A DNA stretch of 64,000 nt from Pogostemon cablin (taxonomy: Eukaryota; Streptophyta; Magnoliopsida; Lamiales; Lamiaceae). Of this stretch, positions 1 through 11,406 are shown one piece after another. The translations under genes and the position numbers were made by a program. Each line of letters opens with the position of its first letter. The first letter of the stretch is position 1. The notes under the pieces are model-generated. The model made no database searches. It had not been told where the DNA came from and saw nothing but the letters and a program-made list of their open reading frames with translations. Where the stretch lies: assembly GCA_023678885.1 (NCBI GenBank), contig CM042996.1:11218602-11282601 (forward strand), written 5' to 3'.

Positions 1-395
1 CTAATTTTTGAAGGAAAATCCATTTATAATTCGCACAAATCAAACCCTCAATGAGTAAGCAAAATAATTATAATGTAAAGCCCCACCCCCAACACACGCC
101 ACAAAATTGAAAAAAAATAAAGTATTAAACATATATGAGCAATTTGTAATAGCCATTTCATCATCAGCAAAGTGCTTAAATATTAACTTCATGCAGGATA
201 AAACAAGAGGTAAGATCATTGGATTGGTTCAATTCAAAAGAGACAGTAAACAGACATTTTATGTGGTCGTCAATTAGATTAACAAATAGCTCAATCATAG
301 GCTAGAAAAACTTGCCCCCCCCATTCGTTAATCTATCTTAAGGTAGTACGATACATCAAAAGTTGAACTGTAATTAAATATTCAAACTACTATAC
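1..395. other. flank downstream of the cyclin H pseudogene
   Basis: I see no recognisable coding segment here. On the minus strand this is where the last exons of the cyclin H pseudogene should lie, after its LLFPPGQ exon. A weak, stop-interrupted resemblance to the next cyclin H exon near 20-60 is too short to call. The gene may continue beyond the window edge. Confidence 0.4.
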
Positions 396-2988
396 CTGCC
401 CTGGTGGAAATAGAAGTGGAGCCTCTGTACGCATAATTTTATCAACTTCTGCAATTGAAGATTCGTGCTCTAAAGCCGAAATAATCTCATTAAAGTGTGT
501 AAACATAAAAAGGACACAAGATACCATAGTAGTCTAGGTAAAAAATGATGAACTTTCAGCCTATTAATAAAGGAAACTGCATCCCAGAGAAGACATCAGT
601 AACACCACATATAATGACATGCTAACTGGTAACAAACTCATCACATAGAGTAATTGATCAGAACAGAGATATACTCGTACTAACTACACTTCATGAAATA
701 CTTGGACAAATTTTTGAGTGATGAATAGGGTAGGCACTCCTAGAATCAGCATGCAACACAATTTTTAACATCTTCAACTAAAGCAAAATATTTATCGTTT
801 TCACATGGAAACTGACTGCATTTTACAGTCATACTAGTATAAGCTCAGAACCTTCTGATCAGAGTAAGAAAACTGTCTATGTATATACATTAAACTAAAA
901 AACAATAACGTTTATGACTGATAACTAAGATTAATAATATCAAGGAAAATAGAGAATTACCATGATAAATCAACAAAGCTATTTTGTTTGAATCAACATA
1001 ATTTTTTTTATCCATATTATATAATTGAAATTTGAAAGACCATAATAATGCAATTAAAAAACGTTTTAAAAAATGTTTAAGGAACTCAAGTAGGAGAAGG
1101 ACCTTCATAATCTCAGACTGCCTTAAGTTTTCATCACAGAATCCCTGGATAATGAACAAGATTTTTAATAAGCAATTATCTCGTGCAACAAAAATAAAAA
1201 AAGCAGCACACAATAAAATAATAGCAGCAAGAGCATTTAATCAGTTCTATAATTCTCCATGTATAGTTGTACTGAAGAACCTCCACATCACTGAGTAAGC
1301 CTTCAAGTGCTCAATAAAGTGCGAAAACAATAAGGCCAAATCCTAGACTCTGCAATCACCGGAATCGATATAAATATATTTATTAGCATCACCTGAATCA
1401 ACTAATTAAGGAAAAGTAAAGGTATGTGATATGCCTGAATAACTAGCATTTCATTATCAAGAATTATCTGGTGATCCTGTTCAATCCCTTTCCCAAGCTC
1501 CTCAGCTGATACATGGTTCTCCTCCGCCTTACATGCAGCTATATGCAAGTTAACCTGCAACATCAGTAAGTTATTTCAGTTATCTTCAATGTATATTTAA
1601 AAAAATAAAAGGTAAATCAAGAATCAGGTATACATGACATTCTTTGGATGATGTTCCATTACAGACCAAGTAAATAAAATCTTTTAAAGTAAATAAGAGC
1701 AGTGGCCTGAAGAAAAAAGCGAGACGTAAGTTTGAATATCAGTCATTTGTAGTTATTGTTCACAATTGTATCTAAAGACATAATTACTTGAATTTTTCGA
1801 GGAAACTTAAAGGCGTCGCAAACATCTTGGATTTTAAACTCATAGAAAGCCCGCAAAACTTGTTCTTCTTCCGTTTTGAGTGCTTTCGGGCGTGAATGCT
1901 TCTCAGCTGAATTTTAGGGTGCAGTGAAAAGAACATGATTAAGTTTTTTTTTTTTTTAATTAATCAACAAAATCTATGATATTTGCAAAATAAATGCAGA
2001 CACTAGTCCTCTAAGATAAGGAACTTACCATTAGCCTTCGCATCATTTTGTGATTCAGCATAGGAGAAGGATCCATCAGTATCTACTTCCATTCGTGTAG
2101 CTCCGTACTTTACAACATATTACAGTCTTAGCATCATGTGGAATGCCATATTTATGTAGAAAAATTATAATAAAGTGTCAACTGTGTAATGTGTAATAAT
2201 TCCAGATGAATGTCAGCACGACACTTAGGCAGCAAGAAGCAACACATTGCCCACATTATTAAATTAAAAAAAAAAAAAACTAATATTCTATTCTGTTTAG
2301 TTTGTTTCAAGACCACTGATCTGGTCATTCTCTGCCATCAATTGGTTCCCATACTTTAATATGCAAGTTTACACCCTTAACCAAATTCACCTTTCAATAA
2401 TTGTGGAATTGAAAACTGAAAGTCTGTAAAGATAACATGGGACTGAATATGGAAATAGCACTTGATGGTTAATTAAATAAAAATCTCAAATAAAATACTA
2501 ATGAATTTTATTATGCAAAGAAGATATCTTCTAGACTGCAATGCTTCCTGCATGACATTTGCACACACACTCAGTGCACCAGATGTCAAAGTTTACATTA
2601 CTTATACTATCAACAGACCTCCCAATAGAAAACACATTCACTTCCCCATCTACACAATTCAAATTCCCATTATTGTCTGATTCCACATTGAATATTGGCG
2701 TGCATAGGTATAGAGGTATACCTTTTCAAGTGTAGTTTTGCAAGTCGGCAAAAGCATAAAGTAAGAACAGAACAATCACCAATCGCGCCCCCCCCCCCCC
2801 CACCCAACACACATGCTCATAAACCTTTGCAACCAAAAATGAACAAGTATTTCTTCACTAGTCAATAACATGAGGTGTGCCAAAGTTGAAAGAAAACGAG
2901 AAGGATTTTAAAGAGAAAAAAAAAATTACAAGGTCCTGACGCGAGAATATCCACTTTGCTCGCCATTTGATATCTGTCTATACCACAT
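396..2988 (-). pseudogene. CYCH;1: cyclin H (CAK subunit) pseudogene, introns retained
   Basis: Cyclin H partners CDKD in the CDK-activating kinase and TFIIH. Eight exons can be followed on the minus strand: 2930-2988, 2029-about 2128, 1788-1906, 1634-1706, 1435-1554, 1281-1349, 1103-1144 and 396-467. They read in cyclin H order: RAKWIFSRQDL, GATRMEVDTDGSFSY, EEEQVLRAFYEFKIQDVC, ATALIYFKRFYL, ENHVSAEELGKGIEQDH, SLGFGLIVFALY and VDKIMRTEAPLLFPPGQ. Most junctions have GT/AG and matching phase, so this is a duplicated gene copy rather than a processed one. It is dead: single-base losses lie near 2963, 1670 and 1540, an in-frame TAA sits in exon 2, and TGA at 1311-1313 replaces a conserved Arg. 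The exon 5 donor reads GC. Identification rests on recalled family sequence but spans the whole cyclin fold, so I am confident of family and status. C-terminal exons were not found. Confidence 0.9.
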
Positions 2989-3251
2989 AAACAACCGAAG
3001 TAGTATTTATATTTTTTATAAGGAAAAATAATTTATATTCAATGAAATATGCTGAGCCGAGTACAGTAATTAAATTCCTATAATCAGTTTATAGTTTACC
3101 TGGAACACCCCTATTTTTCTATTTATTATTTTTGTATTAAATTATTTTTATTAATCACTATCAATGTCCACTTATTTTCATTTATTTCATTCAAAAAAAA
3201 TTCTGATATAGTATATATTTTGTATATACTAGTTAGCAAGAACACCAACCA

Positions 3252-3490
3252 TTTTACATCTTCGAGGCGAAAATGTTCAATTTTCATAAGATCCTCTTGA
3301 CTGTTATTCAAAGGTCCAATAATGTATATATATTGGACCTTTTGAGTGGACCTTTTGAGATAATTATAAATCCTGGGAGACAATTCGGATTGATCAATAA
3401 AAATCGATTTCAATGCTATTTTTTTTACTGACTTTATCCAATTTCTCATGAAAAGTAAAATGGGATAAAGGAACCCCGTATTGATTTACT
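3252..3490 (-). pseudogene. rpoA: nuclear plastid insertion: 3' part of rpoA
   Basis: The minus strand encodes the C-terminal part of plastid RNA polymerase alpha: FTFHEKLDK, then IALKSIFIDQSELSPRIYN and LNNSQEDLMKIEHFRLEDVK. This is the alpha C-terminal domain that ends just before the rpoA stop in plastomes. A frame change lies in an A-run near 3420. A 13-bp duplication of CTCAAAAGGTCCA near 3330-3356 is followed by loss of one T, and together these almost restore the frame. After LEDVK the sequence leaves rpoA. The fragment sits about 260 bp upstream of the cyclin H pseudogene start and on the same strand. It is a nuclear transfer, not a functional plastid gene. Exact ends of the transferred segment are uncertain. 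Confidence 0.85.
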
Positions 3491-6400
3491 TTGTAAGATG
3501 TTTACCCGGCTTAAAAAGTATCATCATATATTTATAATGTATTGGAGGAACTAAAACTTGAAGACAACTCCTAGAATGATATTTGCTGCTGCTAAATATA
3601 TAGAAGATTTAATCATTTGGTCATTTGATGTTAATTTCAAATATAACCTCCAGTATCCACTCAGTGTTTACCTGTTATATTTCTAAACAATCCGTACAAT
3701 ATACCTGCAATGCTTCTAAGCAATCTATACAATATCATATCAAGTAACAACACTGATCCCAAATTTAAAAGTATCTTACGGTTGAATTCAATAAAGAAAA
3801 GCAATATGCAAAAGTAAAATTGAGTGGCCTTAAATTGCAACACTTGTCGTCCCAAGTGTCCATTTTTGCTCATACCAGACACATCAGTTTCTATGCATTG
3901 TTAGTTGTTAGAGCATAGATTAAAACCCTAAACCCTTTAAAGGATCCTGCCTTCACAGAACTTATGGGTGGTATGGAGTACATATGGAAACATGGTTAAC
4001 AAAAATACTACACGTAAAATGCCAGAAATGGGAAAACATGATTATAATATCTTGTAATACTAATATTTAAATACCCTATAAAAGCTCAATTGCATTGTAA
4101 AAAATTAATCAAAACCACATAGACCTTAAATGCATGCATAAAAAAACATGAAATCTTGATGAATCAGTTGCTTAATAATTTTCTGAATTAGCAATGAGAT
4201 TAGGCAGGCTGAAATAGGTGTTTAACAGAAACATTAAAGAAGCAAAATCTAGAAAGTAATGCAGTAGAACTGAATAATTTATGCGTCATGCATCACAGGT
4301 CGTGCAACAAAAGGTACTATCATTTACACCAACAACTTTTCTAATTACGACCATTTCAAAATATTTTAATCAAACAGATCTTTCTGTAAGGATTAAAGAA
4401 CAAAAATTCAAAGGCAGAAACTGATCATAACCTCAATCTTTTGAAATAAAAATAATCATACAAAATAAATTAATAACTCATTTAAAAGAAAAAAAAAATG
4501 TACTTATTAATTAATCAGCTAATTAGGATGAGTAAATCACAATTCAGCAGGAAAAAAAACCTCTGAAACTAAAAGAGGCTCATAAGAATAGAATTATTGC
4601 TAAGGAAAGGGTTCAGTACAACTAACAACCATATAAATCAACTCTGAGCATTCTGTGAACAAGGCCAACTGTGCACCGAAAAGACTTTTTAAACTTGATT
4701 CCAAAGATCCCTGATGTCTAAATCAAGACACAGAGCCGCAGAGGGACAAATTCATCATGATAAAAAGCTATTTGTTAATATCATCACGGACTCCTTCAAG
4801 TTGATAAATATACAAACTTCTATATATCATTCCAGCTTTGATTCACTGGATGCCAAAATTTATACACCTATAAAGAGAGCCAAATGACCATTATGCCCAA
4901 TATAAGAACTTGAAACAAATTCTTCCTATTCACTGGCTTTTCAGCATATTATTGACTTTGGGCATGGGCTTATGATTTCATCTCAGGCTACTTGGTGATA
5001 AAATGTGCTGGCACCCTTCATACTTATGCTGTGTAATTTAGTGATAATTACTTGAAAATTGAAGTCAATAAATTAGACCAAGCTAAAACATATCAATTGC
5101 AATTTTCTTGAGATCTACCCCTCATTCATAATCTTCACACGTGTGAGTACACATTTTCAACATACCCAGAATTTCAGTTTTGCTTCACTACTTCCATGGT
5201 CTCTAAAAAATGTTCACCCATTTTTTTAGCTAAAAAACAAGATTTCTTATTGAGAGTATGCATAGTCTGTCTGAAAACATGGTAAGTGAAATGAATTAAG
5301 AGAATGTCCTAATTCCAACAACAGCCTAAAGAATTATCAGAGAATGCAAAACCCAAATATTTAAATTTTTTCAGGTTAAATAATGTTGTTTCATTGTAAA
5401 GACTCAAAACTGGTGAAGAAAGATCAGAACAAAGCCACAGGAAAATCGCAAGGCACCATATAATAATTGATAAGCTATAAATAAAGCTTCCACAACTACA
5501 GAAAATTGCCGCCTAAACTGATAACAGACATGAATGAAAAGCTAATAAATATAACTATCTTAAAAGGCTAATTCTTTCTCAATATCTTAAAGAAAAATTC
5601 GGAAATCAAAAAATGAAAATTAATTGAAAGGGATACCTGTTCTGATCGTCATGGCAGCAGCAAACAAAGAACGAAAGATGGAATTGACAAGATGTAGGAA
5701 GCAACCACGATATTGATGATAATAAGCTTTTCAACACTTGATTATCAAGCAAAATTAAGACAATGTAAGAATAAAAATTCTTTCTTCTTCTCTCTCTTCT
5801 CATTTAGTCATCATTAATTATTTTATTGGGATCTATCTATTGTAGCTAAAATACTTGCTGCTTTTAGAAAGAGTAACACTGTAGGTGGTCCTCTAATGTA
5901 GCAGAAGCAACAAAGTAGCACCATTCATCAAATCTTTCCCAACCAACTACAAAACTCATTTCCCATAAACTCACAAATGAGAAAATGAGCTTTTCATTCA
6001 ACCGTAGATGACATTTTAATATAATAAACTCTAAACAAAATATAATTCATCAAATTTCACAAAATTTTCATCTACTAGGTATATGATTTTTAAGTCAAAG
6101 TAGCTTATAACACAGCCAAGTGATCATTTTATTGTAGAACTATAATGGCAAACCTTACAATCATAGTCACAAAAAATGCAGAAATTGCTTATACATATGC
6201 ACACACGCATAATTATAGAAGAAGAAAAATAGAGTTGTAAAGTACAGTAGAGGCCTGCAAAAATTTTGTAGTGATTTACCAGAGCTCAAACAGAGAAAAA
6301 GAATTTCGTGCGAAAAATTTAGTTGCAGGGTCTTTCCATGATGAGAGATGATATTGTAAGTATTAAGTAGACTCAACCCAATTTACTTATAGTACCTAAA

Positions 6401-6622
6401 TAATCTTTACAAATATATGCAACGTAAGTGTAAAATAACAAAGCAACATTTCATAAATTAAATTTACCTTTACACATGGTTATTTTTTTTAAAAGAAAGT
6501 CAAATATCTCACGAATTCATTCATAATGTTCAAGATCAACGCTAGCTATAAATGGAAAATAGATATTTCACCCTAAACTAACTCAAAAACATATTCACAA
6601 GTCGAAATTTGGTACATAAATA
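3491..6622. other. intergenic, no gene recognised
   Basis: AT-rich DNA with many short homopolymer runs. The longest open frames, such as 73 codons at 3661-3882 on the minus strand, have low-complexity composition and match nothing I know. No repeat array or inverted-repeat element stands out. Confidence 0.5.
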
Positions 6623-6624
6623 TA

Positions 6625-6826
6625 CTCCCTCCATCCCACCGAAAGTTCCCATTTTATTATATTGGGTGTCCCAATCAAAGGTCTCAATTTTCCCCTTTTA
6701 GTAAAAGGGTCACATATATGGCCCCCCACTCACTACTAATACAACTACCCACTACACATAAAATAATAATATTTTTTAATCCACGTGCCAAAAGCAAATG
6801 GGGAGTTATGGATGGGATGGAGGGAT
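6625..6826. mobile_element. Stowaway-like MITE
   Basis: The 5' end reads CTCCCTCCATCCCA after a TA dinucleotide, and the 3' end reads TGGGATGGAGGGAT, giving an inverted repeat with one mismatch. This is the hallmark terminal sequence of Stowaway (Tc1/mariner-type) MITEs. The copy is about 200 bp, AT-rich and non-coding. The right-hand TA duplicate has decayed to AG. Confidence 0.75.
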
Positions 6827-6829
6827 AGC

Positions 6830-8000
6830 TAATAAACAATAGTAGCACAAAAACTGAATCAAGTTATAGATTAACAAAATAAGTAGACAAAAAACAACAT
6901 AGCAAATTATTTAATGAACATTTCTCACAATAAGTATTATGGAGAACATAATTGAAACCATCATCTCTTAAACTAAAGGCATAAAGCAACGCTAATCAGA
7001 AGCAATGAAGAACCAGATCGATCGAACATATAAACTGTTGCAATGAGAGTGAGGCGAAGCACTATAGTAGGACAAACCAAAGCGCAGACAAAGTGGCAAT
7101 ACATCATACATGTGTCACCGTGATGATAAGGTCTATTTTGTAATGCATACAATTAAATATAGACTTCAACAAATAAAAAGCCAAACTACAACTGTTGTAA
7201 CCAAGTGTTCAATTGATATGCTACATGTGGATGGTTGAATTTTTATCATACATAATTCCTTCATAAAATAAATAGAAAGGAAATGAACTCTAAAACATGA
7301 ACGCTGCAAGCAAGCAAGCAACCTAGAGTTGTGACCATTCTTATAGTAGCAACAATTCCCTGACTTCTCCAAGAAAACAAATCATATATTTTCAATGGAT
7401 TTTGAGAGGAAGAGGGTATACGCATCTTGGCCTTGAAAACCACAAACTAAAGTACTGACATATCTAAATCTCATGGAGAATTATTCATTGATTAACAATG
7501 AAAACTATTCCATTCTGATGTTGAATGGAAACATCAGCAAATAACTCCACACTATTGAAATGATCTTAAAAACTTCATTTTCACAGCTATTTCATTTAGA
7601 CCAAAGCACAATATGTCCATAGAATTCAGTGGCAATATCTGCTCAGTGCTCATCCTGAGCCAGGAACGAGCGAATCTACCCAGCAGTCTGCATTTCTATA
7701 AGGCTTTATTGAAATATATTTCAGGAGAATCTATTTATCAGATTATATTAATGAACAAATACTTGTAAGGGTATACATGTAATTCTCTATTATCAAAATC
7801 AAAATAGAATAAGAAAGTCGGACTCAGCACGTTACAAAATAATTTGACGATACCAATACCATTAGAGCAGATGTCATTAATAGATTACACGACACATTTT
7901 ATATTGAGACTCCATACGAAGTGTAGCAAACACAGAGAGGCGATCCGAGAGGCTGGAACTGAAGTGTGCACTATTTTCGAAAGGGTCTAGGTTGCAACCG
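6830..8000. other. intergenic, no gene recognised
   Basis: AT-rich sequence. Short minus-strand open frames around 7166-7443 overlap each other and show no recognisable domain or splice structure. Confidence 0.45.
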
Positions 8001-8023
8001 TTGTACCAATTGAATTGGTACAA
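8001..8023. repeat. perfect 23-bp palindrome
   Basis: TTGTACCAATT and AATTGGTACAA flank a single G. The core GTTGTACCAATTGAA recurs once at about 8387-8401, so the intervening segment could be a small degenerate mobile element, although no target duplication is visible. Confidence 0.6.
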
Positions 8024-8118
8024 TTTTGGTCCACACCCTTCTTAATTAATTCTTTGCTCCTACATTAATATTGATTTTTATTTTATTGTTAATTTATTTT
8101 ATTTAAATGACTATTATA

Positions 8119-8297
8119 TCCTAAACCCTAAGGGATAATTATATATTAAACCATAAGGGTAAAATTACAATTATGCCCTAAACCCTAAACCTTAGGGGAT
8201 AATTATACCATAAACCACATGAGTAAAATTATAATTATACCCTAAACCCTAGGGGATAATTATACCCTAAACCACAAGGGTAAAATTACAATTATAT
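8119..8297. repeat. three-copy degenerate tandem repeat with CCCTAAA motifs
   Basis: Three units of about 57-64 bp run ACCCTAA, GGATAATTATA, TAAACCA, GGGTAAAATTA. The CCCTAAACCCTAAACC pieces resemble plant telomere repeats but occur only as one to two units inside a longer motif, so this is an interstitial minisatellite and not telomere DNA. Confidence 0.7.
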
Positions 8298-9164
8298 CTC
8301 TAAAATAAAAAATAAATAAAAAACAGTAATGTATAGCAACAATTAAAAAAAAGAGGAAAACACACACTGAAGGTGAATGAAGGAGGTTGTACCAATTGAA
8401 AGTTGTAAACAAGTCTTTGCCATTAAATTAATCGCTTAATCAAGAATTAAGGGAAGAGTTTTAATAAACAATAAATGAGGCAAGCTCCAACCAATTCTTA
8501 GACTATATGTTTTTGTTCGTATCTTCACTAACAAGACAATGATAATTCGATTACTGAAAATTCCCCTTCCAAAATTGATAACTTAAAATAAAATAGCAGG
8601 AATAAGGTTGCTTGGGCGATATTCAAAACAATATATAAGATTGAATGCCTAATGATATACTCTCAAGATTAGATTCTAGCAATTCACAAATAAACATACC
8701 TTAATTAACAAATGGAGCCCGACACAGCAGACAATCGAATGCAACAGTGGGGAGGGCGTATCCATTAGTGGCACAGGTAGTAACAATAATAGAGACATAA
8801 TTTCCCTATGTAAGCAATTAAAATTCATGATCCAATACGTGGATTTTCATGCTTAAAATATCAATTTTAGTTTATTATATTTTATTTGGTGATTTAATAA
8901 ATTAATTCCTAAAATAGATTAATAAATAATTGATAATTAATTTAAAACCCAACAAATTAAAAGGGGATTAAATTAAATAAAGTCTGGCTCAACTCAAACA
9001 AACTCAAATCAAATAAAGCCTGTAAGGTTCCAAAATCAGGTCAAATCAAGCAAACCAAACAAACTGTATTATATATGGAAAGGCCCAAACCCGCAGAATC
9101 AGGTCAAATATGCCATTGACCAATCAAATTGCGAGTTATTTATGGGGCATCCTCTCCTTTTACC

Positions 9165-9172
9165 TATATAAG
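9165..9172 (+). promoter_or_regulatory. TATA box of the LTR-like region
   Basis: TATATAAG is followed by GAGCCCTCTTCAATTTACTC, the usual layout around a plant LTR transcription start. The role is inferred from position only. Confidence 0.5.
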
Positions 9173-9373
9173 GAGCCCTCTTCAATTTACTCAAGACACT
9201 AAAAAAAATCTGAAGACGCAGACGCTTCTAAAGAGATCAAGAATACGAGCAGTGCTCCCTTGAGATCTTCAAGCATCTTTAAGCCAAAAACGGCTTGCGA
9301 TCAGAGATAAAGGTTCTAAATCACTCTGATCCGACGTTCTTCAAATCAAGTTCTTCGGCGTTCTTCGTGGAAA

Positions 9374-9730
9374 GCTTCAAGAATAACATTTTAATCCAAA
9401 CAAAGGCTCGACCCCTCTGGATTAACGTTATAAATTTCAAGAGTAACGTTTTAATCCGAGCAAAGGCTCGACCCCTCCGGATTAACGTTATAAGTTTCAA
9501 GAGTAACGTTTTAATCCGAACAAATGCTTGATCCCTCCGGATTAACGTTATAAGTTTCAAGAGTAACGTTTAAATCCGAACAAAGGCTCGACCCCTCTGG
9601 ATTAACGTTATAAGTTTCAAGAGTAACATTTTAATCCGAACAATAGCTCGATCCCTCCGGATTAACGTTATAAGCATCAGGAATAACATTTAATTTGAAC
9701 AAAGGCTCGGCCCCTCTAAATTAACGTTAT
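9374..9730 (+). repeat. six tandem 60-bp repeats, open in frame on both strands
   Basis: Six consecutive units keep a period of exactly 60 bp until the last, which is a base shorter. Each contains TTCAAGAGTAACGTT, TTAATCCGAACAAAGGCTCG and CCCTCCGGATTAACG. Because 60 is divisible by three, open frames cross the array on both strands and give a repeating 20-residue peptide with KARPL and FKSNVLI. I regard those frames as by-products of repeat length. Confidence 0.95.
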
Positions 9731-9944
9731 ATCCGAGTCCGGACAAGCTTCAATTGAAGATCCGACTCAACTCAACTCAACATACGCAGTCAATATAGTC
9801 AGCGTAGTCAACACACTCCAGTCAAAGTCAACAAAGTCAAGTCAAGTCCAAATTGATTCGAGAGAAGTATCAGAGGATTGATTGGAGATTGTAACCCGTT
9901 TACATTATCTTTTATATTAAATCCATCTGAAATTATCTTTGCAC

Positions 9945-10298
9945 CTAATTTATATTTATTTTATTATAAATACAAAATTTGTTGTTATAAATTTTGACGA
10001 TTTATTCACGGACATCACATCTTGTTGTGAAGGAATCGCAAAAAGTCTTCAATCTCAAAATTTTGCTTCAACATGGGCTTTCAAATGACGATTGACCAGC
10101 CTGAAGGATAATTGAGAAGATATTTTACCCAACAAGTAAAGAAACTTCTCCTTCACCAAGACTCATACAAATCTCAATCAAATTTCATCAATTCGTTTTT
10201 ATGGTAATGAATCTTCCAAAATATTTGCAAGATTATACCTCCATACATAATTTTCATCCAAGCTTATCACTACATAATTCTACTCAAAATCTTCCCCA

Positions 10299-10329
<31 letters not shown>

Positions 10330-11011
10330 GAAAGAAGGCAGTTTCCTTTTTGAACCCAGCTACTGCTCATGTTTTATTTTGGATGAAGGAATCAATTCAT
10401 TTTTAATTTTGACTTTTAAAATTGGGTTAATGTTAACTTTATTAAGCCCAATTTATTTAGTCCATCTTAGGCTTTGAAATGGCTTTGCCTGCAAGCCACA
10501 AATTTTATCCTTCAACTTGAGCTCATGAATTGCTCAACTTATCAATTTGGGCTCATTTCTTAAATAAGGGTATCGGACTTCTAACATCCATGTACTTGAA
10601 TTAAATTTAATTCATGTCTTTGAGTTTAAACTTAAACATAAATTTATTTAATTGCTCCTTTAAATATCTTGAACTTCACTATCCTCATGGGCTTAATTTA
10701 TAATTTTAGACTTAATAATCAATTGATCCAATATATATGTATTTTAGATCTTTTAATTAATTAAATCCACAAATTTAAATTAAGTTGAACTCATCTTCTT
10801 GCATAGGATGTGACAACATGGATCACCTTCATCACTTCATCATTTCACCGTTGTCAGAATTTGAAATTATTTCAACACCCCAAGATTTGAATTTATTTCA
10901 CCGTTTCAGTAATTTGAATTACTTCACCAATTCATGTGTTCAACCACCGTCTTCTTTGTCAACTTTTGCTTCTAAAACTCCTTCGTATTTCAATTTATTG
11001 CTTGCCTCACA
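9945..11011 (-). repeat. candidate 3' LTR of the Tat element
   Basis: Read on the minus strand, a sequence starting TGTGAGGCAAGC follows the element's 3' untranslated region. It runs to a tail containing TAACAACAAATTTT and ATTTATAATAAAATA, matching the stub of the 5' LTR beside the primer-binding site at 19439-19494. It overlaps the oppositely oriented LTR-like block at 8810-9990 in a shared palindromic tail. No duplication confirms the boundary. Confidence 0.45.
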
Positions 11012-11406
11012 AACTTGATGCGAATAGATCGAGACATGACTGAACTTAGTCAAGTACTAAACTGCCTACGTACCTTTTTCTAGAGGATCAAGTCATAACG
11101 TAGTTCAAAGGGACATGATTTGGTTTGAATGGGGAGTGGCGTACACAGTTTATACTCGTGGGGGCCAAGAGTGACTATTCTTTAACCACTTTAGACAAAG
11201 TAAGGTACTTAATGCTTTAACCACTTAAAATACCTGAGTGGGGTGAATTAATAGTTTAACCACGTATAATTACCTTTGGTAGGTGTCGTACACAATTTAT
11301 ACTCATGCGGACCAGGAGTTTGTCGTATACAGTTTATACTCATGCGGACTAGGAGTAACATGCAGTTTAGGCTCATGCGTCAAGGAGCATTATGCATGTA
11401 TTTGTT

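Larger units (their letters stand above)
8810..9990 (+). repeat. LTR-like sequence, probable Tat-type LTR in plus orientation
   Basis: A leader-like AT-rich stretch runs into a TATA box and a transcribed-region-like part. The six-copy 60-bp array follows, then a U5-like tail ending AAATTTGTTGTTATAAATTT near 9985. That tail resembles the LTR stub beside the Tat primer-binding site at 19439. No target-site duplication was found, so the ends are approximate. It could be a solo LTR or part of a rearranged terminus of the Tat element to its right. Confidence 0.5.

Noticed and set aside
3661..3882. 73-codon hydrophobic minus-strand frame as a further plastid insertion
   Set aside because: It does not resemble a plastid protein I know, and the neighbouring rpoA match ends before it.
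8119..8297. CCCTAAA motifs as telomeric DNA
   Set aside because: The telomere-like hexamer/heptamer occurs only once or twice per unit of a longer repeat.
9295..9560. Overlapping open frames on both strands in the 60-bp array
   Set aside because: They arise because the repeat length is divisible by three. No start context or domain supports a protein.
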